Assembly: GCA_021770005.1 (NCBI GenBank)
Contig: JAETRV010000024.1
Location: 1 to 41,402 of the forward strand
DNA from: Anaerotruncus sp.
GTDB lineage: Bacteria > Bacillota > Clostridia > Oscillospirales > Ruminococcaceae
Direction of reading: 5' to 3'
Length of the DNA stretch: 41,402 nucleotides
The notes under the pieces were generated by a model, which was not told the DNA's origin, did not search any database, and saw only the letters and a program-made list of their open reading frames with translations. Positions 16,605-25,110 of this stretch are shown here, in pieces (the stretch's first letter is position 1; every line of letters starts with the position of its first letter). The translations under genes were made by a program, and so were the position numbers.

Positions 16605-18299
16605 TTATTCCTGCTTTCCGCAGGGGGCACAGTTCTTCTTTTCAGCGTCAGCCATCCCGGCGAGGTCTTTCCGATAGGCGGAATACAGGGTATAACCACC
16701 CGAAAGATTGTGAACCTCTTTCGCTCCGTTCTGGGTAAGGATCCGCTGGGCAATGTACCCGCGCAGCCCCACCTGGCAGGTGACATAAACCGGCTTGGAG
16801 AGATCGATCTCGTCAAGCCGCTGGCGGAGCTGATCCACCGGGATATTTACAAATCCGGGTACTGTGCCCAGTGCTTTCAGCTCCCCAGGATTCCGGACGT
16901 CGATGCAGAACGCATCTTCCGGGAGATGCTCCACGTCCTCGGCATAGAACGGGTTCATGGTCCCTTCCAGAACGTTCTGGGCCACAAAGCCCGCCATATT
17001 CACCGGGTCTTTCGCGCTCGAGAAAGGCGGCGCATAAGCCAGCTCCATCTCCTGAAGGTCATAGATCGTAAGCCCAAACCGCACTGCGTTGGCCAGGTGG
17101 TCGATCCGCTTATCTACGCCTTCGCCGCCCACAATCTGTGCACCCAGCACCTTCCCCTCACCGGGGGTATAGAGCAGCTTCACGATCATCTGGTTGCTGC
17201 CGGGATAGTACCCCGCATGGCTGGCGGAGACGGTAAACGTCTTGTGGAACGGGATGCCGGCGGCTTTGAGGGATTCCTCTTTTTCGCCGGTGCAGGCCAC
17301 CACCTGGTCAAAGAACTTCATGACCGAGGTGCCTTGGCTCCCCTTGTAGCGCGCCCTTTTGCCGCAGATCACGTCCGCGACAATCCGGGCCTGCTTATTT
17401 GCGGGACCGGCCAGCGGGATCACCTGCACCTTGCCGGTGACGATATTTTTCACGGTGGCGGCATCCCCCAACGCGTAGATGTCCGGGACGCTGGTGCGCA
17501 GTTCCTCGTCTACCAGAATCTCTCCCCGGCGGCCCAGCTCTACCCCGCTCCCCTCCAGGAACCGGGTTTCAGGGGCAACGCCGATGCTGAGGATCACCAT
17601 ATCGGCGGGCACAGCGGTACCGTCATCCAGCAGGACACTGTCTTTGGTAAAACCGGCGCATTTTTTTCCAACGTAGAGCCCCAGGCCCTTTCCTCGGATG
17701 TAGTTGTGGACGGTGTGCGCCATATCCATATCGAGGGGGGCCATCACATGCGGGGCGGCCTCCACCACCGAGACTGCGAGTCCACGGTCCGCCAGATTTT
17801 CCGCCATTTCCAGCCCGATGAATCCGGCGCCGATTACAGCAGCGGTTTTCGGGGCAGCCTGCTGAATATGGTCATAGATGGCGTAGGTGTCAGGGATGTT
17901 CCGGAGGGTGAAGATGTGGTTCTCCTCCATCCCGGGCATCTTCGGCCGGATGGGGGAAGCGCCGGGCGAAAGTACCAGGCTGTCATAGCTTTCGGCGTAG
18001 GTCTCGCCGGTGACATGGTTCTTCACGGTGACCATCTTTGCGGCGGAATCCACGCCGGTGACCTCATGCTGTACCCGGACGTCCACGTTGAAGCGGGCGC
18101 GGAACGCTTCCGGTGTCTGTACCTGAAGCTTTGCCCGTTCGGTGATGGTACCGCCAATGTAATAGGGCAGGCCACAGTTGGCAAACGAGATATATTCCCC
18201 TTTTTCAAAGAGGATGATCTCCGCCGTTTCATCATTGCGGCGCAGACGGGCGGCAGCACCAGCGCCGCCCGCGACGCCTCCTACAATCAGTACCTTCAT
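16605..18299 (-). CDS. CoA-disulfide reductase with C-terminal rhodanese domain
   Basis: A 564-residue flavoprotein. The FAD-binding GGVAGGAGAAARLRR and the single active-site cysteine in SFANCGLPYYIGG identify the CoA-disulfide reductase/NADH oxidase/polysulfide reductase group. A second Rossmann motif AAVIGAGFIGLEMAENL binds NAD(P)H. Residues about 460-550 are a rhodanese domain with active loop CQVGLRG. Such CoADR-rhodanese fusions reduce CoA or protein persulfides and polysulfides to sulfide (Npsr type). A short tail ends with CAPC, an extra CxxC beyond the rhodanese fold. Start 18299 is preferred to an upstream in-frame ATG because AAGGAAG sits nine bases before it and the protein then begins MKVLIVGG. 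In this operon it probably handles persulfides released by the C-S lyase. Confidence 0.92.
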   Translation of the reverse strand: MKVLIVGGVAGGAGAAARLRRNDETAEIILFEKGEYISFANCGLPYYIGGTITERAKLQVQTPEAFRARFNVDVRVQHEVTGVDSAAKMVTVKNHVTGETYAESYDSLVLSPGASPIRPKMPGMEENHIFTLRNIPDTYAIYDHIQQAAPKTAAVIGAGFIGLEMAENLADRGLAVSVVEAAPHVMAPLDMDMAHTVHNYIRGKGLGLYVGKKCAGFTKDSVLLDDGTAVPADMVILSIGVAPETRFLEGSGVELGRRGEILVDEELRTSVPDIYALGDAATVKNIVTGKVQVIPLAGPANKQARIVADVICGKRARYKGSQGTSVMKFFDQVVACTGEKEESLKAAGIPFHKTFTVSASHAGYYPGSNQMIVKLLYTPGEGKVLGAQIVGGEGVDKRIDHLANAVRFGLTIYDLQEMELAYAPPFSSAKDPVNMAGFVAQNVLEGTMNPFYAEDVEHLPEDAFCIDVRNPGELKALGTVPGFVNIPVDQLRQRLDEIDLSKPVYVTCQVGLRGYIAQRILTQNGAKEVHNLSGGYTLYSAYRKDLAGMADAEKKNCAPCGKQE

Positions 18300-18353
18300 C
18301 ACTGCATCTTCCTTTCTGTTCAAAATGGTCATTTTGATTTTTCAAACAGCCCC

Positions 18354-19535
18354 TTAGAGATAGTGAGGGGTGTTTGGTGTGAGCACCTCGCAGCCGTCCT
18401 CGGTGATGAGTACCATATCTTCGATGTTGAAGCCCTGAACGCCAGGGATGTAGCAAGGGACCTCCATAGCCAAAATCATCCCTGCTTCCAGCGGACGGGT
18501 GGTGCCGGCATTGATGATAGGCGCTTCGCAGGTAGCGGGACCCATGCTGATGCTGTGCCCCTGATGTCCGCGAACGTAGGCGGGGAACATCTCCTTCACA
18601 TAATCATATGCCGCATGGTAAAGGTCACAGATCGGAAGTCCCGGTTTGGCTGCGGCAATCATCCGACGCTGTCCCTCATAGAGGCGGTCTTTCAGCTTGT
18701 AGAGGACCGGGTCAGCACCCTCCATCACCCAGGAGCGAGAGGTATCGGTAGTGTAGAAATCGAACTCGGCATTGACGCCCGCGTCAAATTTCACCACGTC
18801 CCCCTTCTGGATGACGCCATCCCCCGGGATGGTGAGGCGGGAACCGGATTCCCCAGTGGAGAACATCGACCACGAGCTGGGAACGGCGAGGCCGGTAGCG
18901 TTCACCGTACGGCGGAAGGTCTCCACCAGTTCCCGCTCGCTGACACCGGGTTTCGCGATCTTGCTGACAGCGGTGAACCCTTCATCCGCAACCCGGCAGA
19001 GGGTGCGGAACAGCTCGATCTCCTCCGGGGTCTTGACGCTGCGGGCAAAGACAAAAAGATCGGAGATATTCTCAAATTTTGCCTCGGGGAAAGCTGCGAT
19101 TATCTCATTATAATACAGGACAGGAAGATAATCCAGCTCCAGCCCCAGCTTTTTATTTGCCAGGTCCATCTCTCGGACGATCTTTTTCACCACATCCAAG
19201 GAGCTTTCCATTGCCGCCGGCGGGGGAATGATTGTGCCATTCGCCACCTCATCCCAGGTTTTCAGGCCCACCCAGGTGTCATACTTCTTGATGATGAACC
19301 GTCCAGCGCTCTTCTTTTCGAAGGTCGGGACCTCAAAATCCATGGTGGTAAGCTGGGTCGGGACATCCTCCCGGGCGGAGACCACCGCCACAGAAAACCC
19401 AGGCTGACGGGAAACAGTGTGCTGATGTCCCCCAAAGCCGGTGACATAATGAAAATTTTCCGGAGAAGAGACAATGGCTCCATCCAGACCCTGCTGGCGG
19501 AGCAGTTGTTTGATTCTGTCTTCCTTTGGCAGCAT
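18354..19535 (-). CDS. M24-family metallopeptidase (Xaa-Pro peptidase/creatinase-like)
   Basis: A 393-residue protein with a creatinase-like N-domain (1-160) and a pita-bread M24 catalytic domain. The five metal ligands are visible: Asp in KFDAGVN, Asp in YTTDTSRSW, His in GHQGHSIS, Glu in LAMEVPCY and Glu in NIEDMVLI. Family members cleave Xaa-Pro dipeptides or remove N-terminal residues; some cleave C-N bonds in small molecules. The substrate is unknown, but its place between an importer and cysteine-degrading enzymes suggests an imported peptide or amide containing a sulfur amino acid. No signal peptide is seen, so it acts in the cytoplasm. It lies 54 bases before the CoA-disulfide reductase. 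Confidence 0.88.
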   Translation of the reverse strand: MLPKEDRIKQLLRQQGLDGAIVSSPENFHYVTGFGGHQHTVSRQPGFSVAVVSAREDVPTQLTTMDFEVPTFEKKSAGRFIIKKYDTWVGLKTWDEVANGTIIPPPAAMESSLDVVKKIVREMDLANKKLGLELDYLPVLYYNEIIAAFPEAKFENISDLFVFARSVKTPEEIELFRTLCRVADEGFTAVSKIAKPGVSERELVETFRRTVNATGLAVPSSWSMFSTGESGSRLTIPGDGVIQKGDVVKFDAGVNAEFDFYTTDTSRSWVMEGADPVLYKLKDRLYEGQRRMIAAAKPGLPICDLYHAAYDYVKEMFPAYVRGHQGHSISMGPATCEAPIINAGTTRPLEAGMILAMEVPCYIPGVQGFNIEDMVLITEDGCEVLTPNTPHYL

Positions 19536-19571
19536 AATGGTTGCGCTCCTTTCGTTTTACGGGATTTTTTG

Positions 19572-19614
19572 GGGAAGCGGTTGCGCACGCACAAGACGCA
19601 CGCAGCCGCTTCCC
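19572..19614. repeat. Intercistronic hairpin after the AbgT gene
   Basis: A 9-bp stem GGGAAGCGG/CCGCTTCCC lies between the abgT-like and M24 genes. On the transcribed minus strand it is followed by an A-run, not a T-run, so it is unlikely to terminate. It could slow 3' exonucleases and shift mRNA ratios within the operon. Confidence 0.6.
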
Positions 19615-19631
19615 GGAAAGAGATTGCCGTT

Positions 19632-21200
19632 TTAGGCAGGATAGAACAGGGATGCACCCGGTCCAAGAGGCAGGCCAAGGAGATACCAGAGCGAGAAAAG
19701 GACGATCCAGCCCAGCAGGAAGCAGATCGAGTAGGGCAGCATAGTCGAGATAACGCTGCCAATACCGGCCTTCTTGTCATACTTCTGGAAGAACGCCACC
19801 GTCAGTACAAAGAACGGCATGAGCGGGGCAATGATGTTGGTGCTGGAATCACCGATACGGTAGGCAACCTGGGTCAGCTCGGGAGAGAGGCCAAGCCGCA
19901 TGAACATCGGAACGAAGATCGGCGCCATGATGGCCCATTTTGCGCTATCCACCGCGATGAAGATGTTGATGAACGCGGTGAGGATGATGAAGCAGATGAC
20001 CAGCGGCAGGCCCACGAAACCGATGTCTTTGAGGAAGTTTGCGCCGGATACCGAGATGATGGTGCCCAGATTGGAATAGTTAAAGCAGGTGGTGAACTGA
20101 GCGGCGAAGAAGATCAGGACCATGAAGCTTGCAAGGCCGGAAATGCACTTGTTCATCAGCTGGATAACGTCCTCATCGTTCTTGATGGTGCCCGCACCGA
20201 TTCCGTAGGCAATACCGGAGATGAGGAACAGCAGCATGATAAAGAAGATGATGCCGCTCATGAACGGGCTGGAGAGGAATCCGCCGGTCTCAGGGTTGCG
20301 CAGGAGGCCGTTGGAGGGGGCCACCGCAATGACAATCAGAGCAACATAGACCAGGCTGGCGATTCCAGCAAATCTGAGGCCCCGTTTCTCGGCAGCGGTG
20401 AGCTCCTCGGTAGCGCCATCCACAGCGCCCTCATATTTGCCCAGATGGGGTTCGACCAGCTTGTCGGTGACGAAGGTACCGATCGCGGTGATGAGGAAGG
20501 TGGAAACGAACATAAAGAACCAGTTGCAGACCGGGGTGACCATATAGTTGGGGTCCAGTGTCTGGGCCGCCTGGGTGGACATACCGGCGAACATGGGGTC
20601 ATTGGTACCGATTAGAAGGTTGGCGCTCCATCCGCCGGAAACGCCGGCGAAAGCCGCAGCCAGTCCAGCGATCGGATGCCGCCCAAAGGCCATAAAGAGG
20701 ATCGCGCCCAGCGGAACCAACACCACATAACCGGTAGAGGACGCGATGTTGGACATAATGCCCAGGAACACGACCATCGCGGTGACCAGTGTTTTCGGCG
20801 CGGAGTTGGCGGCTCTTCTCAGCATCGCGGAGATCATGCCGCTGCCGTCCGCCACGCCGACACCGATCATGATGGTAAAGACAGTACCCAGTGCGAAGAA
20901 GCCGGTGAAGCTGCTGACCACGGTGGTGACCAGATGACGGATCGAATCAGGGGTAAGCAGATTGACTGCACTCACTGTTTTTTCGACGATGGCGTTGCCG
21001 TTGGCGGTGTCGATCGTCTCATAGGTCACCGACACCCCAAGCGAGCCGCAGATCGCAGAGATGACGATGACTGCCAATGTCAGAATCAGGAAGATGGTAG
21101 CGGGGTTGGGAAGCGCGTTGCCCACCCGTTCCACAGCATCCATGGCCCGGACAATGGCTCCCTTCTTTTCCAGGGAACTGCTGTTTTTGTTTTTTGCCAT
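19632..21200 (-). CDS. AbgT-family transporter
   Basis: A 522-residue polytopic membrane protein of the AbgT/YdaH/MtrF family. These proteins import p-aminobenzoyl-glutamate in E. coli or export sulfonamides in other species. The segments VERVGNALPNPATIFL, VFLGIMSNIASSTGYVVL, PIAGLAAAFAGVSGG followed by WSANLLIGTNDPM, and GDSSTNIIAPLMPFF are family hallmarks. E. coli abgT is linked to M20 hydrolases that split the imported amide; here an M20 hydrolase is likewise part of the regulon. That supports import of an N-acyl or peptidyl amino acid, probably sulfur-containing given the neighbours. It is the second gene of the sigma-54 operon, flanked by intercistronic hairpins. Confidence 0.92.
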   Translation of the reverse strand: MAKNKNSSSLEKKGAIVRAMDAVERVGNALPNPATIFLILTLAVIVISAICGSLGVSVTYETIDTANGNAIVEKTVSAVNLLTPDSIRHLVTTVVSSFTGFFALGTVFTIMIGVGVADGSGMISAMLRRAANSAPKTLVTAMVVFLGIMSNIASSTGYVVLVPLGAILFMAFGRHPIAGLAAAFAGVSGGWSANLLIGTNDPMFAGMSTQAAQTLDPNYMVTPVCNWFFMFVSTFLITAIGTFVTDKLVEPHLGKYEGAVDGATEELTAAEKRGLRFAGIASLVYVALIVIAVAPSNGLLRNPETGGFLSSPFMSGIIFFIMLLFLISGIAYGIGAGTIKNDEDVIQLMNKCISGLASFMVLIFFAAQFTTCFNYSNLGTIISVSGANFLKDIGFVGLPLVICFIILTAFINIFIAVDSAKWAIMAPIFVPMFMRLGLSPELTQVAYRIGDSSTNIIAPLMPFFVLTVAFFQKYDKKAGIGSVISTMLPYSICFLLGWIVLFSLWYLLGLPLGPGASLFYPA

Positions 21201-21226
21201 AAGTAAGTCCTCCTCCTTTTTTTACA

Positions 21227-21293
21227 GCGCCGCCCGCCATCCAAAAGGGCGCGGCGGACAGGGCTGCTCTTTCGCATCCCCGCCTGGGCGGGG
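21227..21293. repeat. Intercistronic GC-rich hairpins between patB-like and abgT-like genes
   Basis: CCCCGCC and GGCGGGG (21278-21284, 21287-21293) form a tight hairpin. A weaker one pairs CGCCGC near 21228 with GCGGCG near 21251. No T-run follows in the direction of transcription, so these are probably mRNA-processing or stability elements rather than terminators. Confidence 0.55.
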
Positions 21294-21306
21294 TGGGAAA
21301 CAGACA

Positions 21307-22491
21307 TTAACGGCCCATAAGCTGGTCCACAGCCTGTTTTAGCTGGGATAGGGCCTTTTCCACAGTGGAGCGTGGGCACGCAATGTTCATCCGCATATAC
21401 CCTTCCCCGTCCTCCTTGCCGAATGCCCGGCCGTCGTTCAGGGCAAGGTTCGCTTTGTCCACCATGAATTTAGGGAGCGCATCACCCGGGAGGTTCAAGC
21501 CCTTGCAGTTGAGCCAGAGCAGATAGGTGCACTCGGGCCTGCCCATGGTGATCTCTGGGATATTCTCCCGCAGGAACTCCTCCACATAGAGGACGTTGGA
21601 TTCCAGATGGGCCAGCAGCTGGGTGAGCCATTCCTCCCCATGCCGGAAAGCGGCTTCCACCGCCACCAAGCTGAAGCAGTTGTTGCGGTGCACGTCCAGC
21701 GACTTCCAGAACTTCTGGTACTTGGCAATCAGTTCCTCATTGGGGAAAATGATGGTTGCCGCCTGAAGGCCCGCCAGATTGAACGTCTTGGTGGCCGAGG
21801 TGCAGGTGATGGTATTCTCCGCGATCTTCCCGCCCAGTGAAGCAATGGGAATGTGCTTATGGCCGAAGAGCATCAGGTCGCTGTGAATCTCGTCGCTGAC
21901 GATCAAGGTGCCATACTTCACGCAAAGTTCCCCCATCCGGCGAAGCTCCTCCTCGGTCCACACCTTCCCAACCGGGTTGTGGGGGTGGCAGAGGATGAAC
22001 AGGGGCGGACGCCGCTTGAGTGCCTCCTCAAAAGCGTCGAAATCGAGCGTGTAATGGTTATCCTGCTCGATGAGCGAAACGGTCAACGGCTTCCTGTCCC
22101 AGTTTTCCACCGAATCGAAGAATTCCCCATAAACAGGGGTCAAGAACAGGATCTCGTCCCCAGGGTTGGAAAACTCCCGAACACAGGTACAGATGGCGGG
22201 GACCACACCCAGACTGAAAATGCACTTGGCAGGGTCGGGCCGCCAGCCGTTGCGCTTCTCCTGCCATTCGCAGACCGCCTCAAAATAGGAGTCCGGACGG
22301 CTGGTGTAGCCGAACATCCCCTGCCGGTTGCGGGCGTCCATGGCGTCCATGATCGGCTGGGCGGTGCAGAGGTCCATGTCGGCAATCCACATGGGGACGA
22401 GGTCCCGCCGGCCGTACTTCTGCTCCATCTCGTCGTACTTGACGGCGAAGTTGTCCCATCGGTTGATGGGTTTGTTAAAATCATACTGCAT
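21307..22491 (-). CDS. PatB/MalY-family PLP-dependent C-S beta-lyase
   Basis: A 394-residue fold-type I PLP enzyme. The N-terminus FNKPINRWDNFAVKYDEM and LVPMWIADMDL are the PatB/MalY signature. The PLP lysine is in SATKTFNLAGLQ, with the pyridine-binding Asp in IVSDEIHSDL and the phosphate/carboxylate contacts in CHPHNPVGKVW. The reaction is beta-elimination of cystathionine, cystine or cysteine S-conjugates, giving a thiol or persulfide, pyruvate and ammonia. It is the first gene of the minus-strand operon, 36 bases from the predicted start point of a sigma-54 promoter, with AGGAGA before the ATG. With the persulfide reductase and cysteine desulfidase downstream, cystine or S-conjugates are the likeliest substrates; a plain aminotransferase role is less likely. 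Confidence 0.92.
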   Translation of the reverse strand: MQYDFNKPINRWDNFAVKYDEMEQKYGRRDLVPMWIADMDLCTAQPIMDAMDARNRQGMFGYTSRPDSYFEAVCEWQEKRNGWRPDPAKCIFSLGVVPAICTCVREFSNPGDEILFLTPVYGEFFDSVENWDRKPLTVSLIEQDNHYTLDFDAFEEALKRRPPLFILCHPHNPVGKVWTEEELRRMGELCVKYGTLIVSDEIHSDLMLFGHKHIPIASLGGKIAENTITCTSATKTFNLAGLQAATIIFPNEELIAKYQKFWKSLDVHRNNCFSLVAVEAAFRHGEEWLTQLLAHLESNVLYVEEFLRENIPEITMGRPECTYLLWLNCKGLNLPGDALPKFMVDKANLALNDGRAFGKEDGEGYMRMNIACPRSTVEKALSQLKQAVDQLMGR

Positions 22492-22538
22492 CTCTGAATG
22501 TCTCCTTTCGCATTCTCTGGGATACGCCCAATATTACT

Positions 22539-22552
22539 GCATAAACTGTGCC
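22539..22552 (-). promoter_or_regulatory. Sigma-54 promoter of the patB-abgT-cyuA operon
   Basis: On the minus strand TTGGCACAGTTTATGCA has GG (-24) and GC (-12) exactly ten bases apart and the TGGCAC core intact. The predicted start is about 22527, some 36 bases before the patB-like ATG. An enhancer-binding regulator gene lies immediately upstream. Confidence 0.88.
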
Positions 22553-22700
22553 AAACCATGCATTGCGAAAGAATTTTGTGCATTTGACTAAAAATTAACG
22601 ATAATTCTTTGTCAATCTCACAAGAAAAACTGACATAAAGACAGCATGTGCGCGCTTTTGGAATGATAAAAAAATGCGCGCCATCTTTCTTTTTTTGCAA

Positions 22701-22717
22701 CAAATCCACCTGTTTTG
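22701..22717. promoter_or_regulatory. Putative enhancer site 1 for the sigma-54 activator
   Basis: CAAATCCACCTGTTTTG, one of three close matches to AAATCCACCTRTTT found only beside the two sigma-54 promoters. It lies about 175 bases upstream of the predicted operon start, a normal enhancer distance. Confidence 0.6.
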
Positions 22718-22730
22718 TTTTTAGGCTATC

Positions 22731-22748
22731 CAAATCCACCTATTTTTC
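22731..22748. promoter_or_regulatory. Putative enhancer site 2 for the sigma-54 activator
   Basis: CAAATCCACCTATTTTTC, exactly 30 bases (about three helical turns) from site 1 and in the same orientation, so two activator dimers would bind the same DNA face. Confidence 0.62.
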
Positions 22749-22787
22749 ACCATTTTCATCATTTGGGAAGAATGGGTTAATCCATCC

Positions 22788-24899
22788 TTATAAAAGGGTT
22801 AGGACCTCCCGTCCCAACGGAGTCAGGCAGCTCCCGGCCCGCCCCCGGCGTACCTCCACGATCCCCCGCTCTTCCAGATGGGCCAGCGCAGTGCGGATGG
22901 TCTGCTCGGTCGCAGAAATCCCCTCCTCCTCCGCCAGGGCCGCCAAGCTCTTCCGCCCCATAGAGGAGCCTGTTTCAAGCTGTTTCAGGATAAAATAATA
23001 GACCGGCAGGCTCTGCCCGGCTTTCCGCCGCAGCCAGTCCGCAGTGTCCATAGCCGGCGTGCGGGCCAGCGGAAAAACAGGAGGATTAGGCGGTGGCGTA
23101 TCAGGAGAAACCGGCGATACCTGGGTGGGCGGGATACCTCGCTCTTTAGCACAGGCTAAAATGGTGGCAGGAAGGTCCTCCGGCTCAATAAAAGGTTGAT
23201 CCAGATAGGCCAGATATTCTACACAGTTGTGGAGTTCCCGAACGTTCCCCTCCCACGGATGGTTCATTAAGAGCTGCCAGGCAGCCGGTGAAAGGGCGAA
23301 TTCCTTTCCCAATCCTTCGCGAATCCCTTCAAAGAGCAGGCGCATATCCTGTCCCCGTTCCCGGAGCGGCGGAAGGCTCAAAGGAAGTACACTGAGACGG
23401 TAGTAGAGGTCTTTTCGGAATCCCCCCTTCCGGACGATCGCGAGGAGTTCCTCGTTGGTGGCAGCGATAATCCGAACATTCACATAGATGACATCCACGC
23501 CGCCCAAGCGGACAATCTCTTTCTCCTGCAAGACCCGCAGGAGTTTTACCTGAAGCAGGGGGCTCATCGCCTCTATTTCATCCAAAAAGAGGGTTCCGCT
23601 CCGAGCTGCCTCAAAGAACCCGATGTGCCCCCCTTTCCTCGCACCGGTAAAAGCTCCCTCCTCGTATCCGAAAAGCTGGCTCTCCAATAGAGAATCAGGG
23701 ATTGCGGCGCAGTTGATGGCCACAAACGGCTCCCGGCTCCGGGCGCTGGCGGCATGGATGGCGTGGGCAAATAGCTCTTTGCCGGTGCCGCTCTCCCCAC
23801 TGATGAGCACAGAAGCATTGCTGGCGGCCATCTTTTTGGCCAGTGCCTTGGCTGTGAGCATAGCAGGGCTTTGGCCCACGATGCTGTCAAAGGTGTATTT
23901 GGTCACATGCCCTTTCCCCAGTATCTGCCGGCGGATCTTCTGCTGACGCTTTTCTTCGTCCCGGAACCGTTGCAGGATGCAAAAAGCCCCTATCAGCTCC
24001 CCATTTCGGAATACTGGTTGGATGCTCACATTCACTGGGCTGCCGCCGATCTCCACCAGCCGGGCGCTGATGGCCTTGTGGTCCTCAAAACATTCCTCAA
24101 AGGGCAGGAACGGCAGCGACTGCCGGGCTTTGCGGTCGAGGAGATCATTGGGGGAGATTTCCAGAATCGCCTCCGCCTTGGCGTTGCAGGCAAAGATGGT
24201 GCCGTCCGAATCCACACCGATCACCCCGGCTTCCAAAGTCTGCTGGAAGAGGTCAAAGATACTCTCCACCTGGATCGACCGGTGGAACATCCGCTCAATG
24301 CTATATGCATGTTCCGCCAATGAAGAAAGATAGGCCCGAAAATCGGGGCGGTCCAGCATATGCTCGCACTTGAGGTGAAAGGCCAGCTCGATGAAGGTAT
24401 TGGCACTGAGAAGCCGGGGGCCTAGGTCGATGACCTCCTCCACCCATTGGGGAACATACCTCCGTTCGCCGGTGGTAATGGCACAGGAAAGATGGGGAGG
24501 CTCCGGAGCCCCGGGATAGTAGGGGTAAAGCTGGATATGTCCCACCCCCAACTGGTTGAGAAGGGCAATTGTTTCGGTGACCATGGGCTGGTTGATATTC
24601 ACCAACAGGGCGTTGGTCCCCCGAGGAAGGGCCATGAGACGTTGGAGGCTCTCCCGAGTGATCCGCACCTCGGTGATGACGACCGCCCCTCCGCTGGGGA
24701 TAATATGGGAAATTTCCCGTCCGATCAGGGCGCAGGTGGAAATCAGATAGACATCCGCCGGGTCAATCTGATCGATGGTTCCTCCCTGTACGCTGTATGT
24801 GCTGATCTGGATATGCTCCCCCAAAAAATCCCGTACCTGTCGGGCGTAGAGTTCCACCGAATCAGCATCCCAAGTAGCGATGGCTAGATGTTTTTCCAT
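22788..24899 (-). CDS. Sigma-54-dependent enhancer-binding transcriptional activator
   Basis: A 703-residue activator. Residues about 1-200 are a sensory region without a receiver signature, somewhat like PrpR-type ligand domains. A PAS-like domain follows (about 215-320; GVIGVDSDGTIFACNAKAEA). The AAA+ domain (about 335-575) has Walker A GESGTGKE, the sigma-54 contact loop GAFTGA, Walker B TLFLDEIE and arginine finger region FRKDLYYRLSVLPL. The C-terminus is not a Fis-type helix-turn-helix but a winged helix (SLAALAEEEGISATEQTIRT, then ALAHLEERGIVEVRRG). Start 24899 (AAAAGGGGCG upstream) is preferred to a longer frame from 24962. It sits between two sigma-54 promoters and surely controls them; the signal is probably a cluster substrate. 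Confidence 0.93.
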   Translation of the reverse strand: MEKHLAIATWDADSVELYARQVRDFLGEHIQISTYSVQGGTIDQIDPADVYLISTCALIGREISHIIPSGGAVVITEVRITRESLQRLMALPRGTNALLVNINQPMVTETIALLNQLGVGHIQLYPYYPGAPEPPHLSCAITTGERRYVPQWVEEVIDLGPRLLSANTFIELAFHLKCEHMLDRPDFRAYLSSLAEHAYSIERMFHRSIQVESIFDLFQQTLEAGVIGVDSDGTIFACNAKAEAILEISPNDLLDRKARQSLPFLPFEECFEDHKAISARLVEIGGSPVNVSIQPVFRNGELIGAFCILQRFRDEEKRQQKIRRQILGKGHVTKYTFDSIVGQSPAMLTAKALAKKMAASNASVLISGESGTGKELFAHAIHAASARSREPFVAINCAAIPDSLLESQLFGYEEGAFTGARKGGHIGFFEAARSGTLFLDEIEAMSPLLQVKLLRVLQEKEIVRLGGVDVIYVNVRIIAATNEELLAIVRKGGFRKDLYYRLSVLPLSLPPLRERGQDMRLLFEGIREGLGKEFALSPAAWQLLMNHPWEGNVRELHNCVEYLAYLDQPFIEPEDLPATILACAKERGIPPTQVSPVSPDTPPPNPPVFPLARTPAMDTADWLRRKAGQSLPVYYFILKQLETGSSMGRKSLAALAEEEGISATEQTIRTALAHLEERGIVEVRRGRAGSCLTPLGREVLTLL

Positions 24900-24985
24900 A
24901 AAAACACGCCCCTTTTCATAAAATGGATGGAAAACAGGAGAAATAATGGCCGATATTTCCAATTAGACCTACCCTATTTCCCATG

Positions 24986-24999
24986 AAATCCACCTATTT
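24986..24999. promoter_or_regulatory. Putative enhancer site 3 for the sigma-54 activator
   Basis: AAATCCACCTATTT, identical over 14 bases to site 2. A weaker CCTATTT repeat lies 20 bases away at 24973-24979. It is about 50 bases upstream of the -24 element of the M20 hydrolase promoter and about 90 bases upstream of the activator's own start, so it could serve both. Confidence 0.6.
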
Positions 25000-25047
25000 A
25001 TTATTGCATGGGAGGCTTTCCCTGTCAAGAAAGAGCAAATCTCATAC

Positions 25048-25061
25048 GGCACAAAACTTGC
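25048..25061 (+). promoter_or_regulatory. Sigma-54 promoter of the M20 amidohydrolase gene
   Basis: CGGCACAAAACTTGCT has GG (-24) and GC (-12) ten bases apart; only the first T of TGGCAC differs from consensus. The predicted start is about 25073, leaving a leader of nearly 40 bases. Confidence 0.8.
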
Positions 25062-25110
25062 TGGTATCTTATGAAAACGAGAATCACCGACCCGGAAAGG
25101 AGATCAAACC

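Noticed and set aside
18300-18332. Longer start for the CoA-disulfide reductase at 18332
   Set aside because: The added residues (MTILNRKEDAV) are not family-like and would include the ribosome binding site used by ATG 18299.
16473-20615. A plus-strand open frame of 1380 codons across the sulfur operon
   Set aside because: It lies in the codon-register antisense frame of three recognised minus-strand genes. It stays open because those GC-rich genes rarely use Leu TTA/CTA or Ser TCA codons. It has no ribosome binding site and no recognisable domain.
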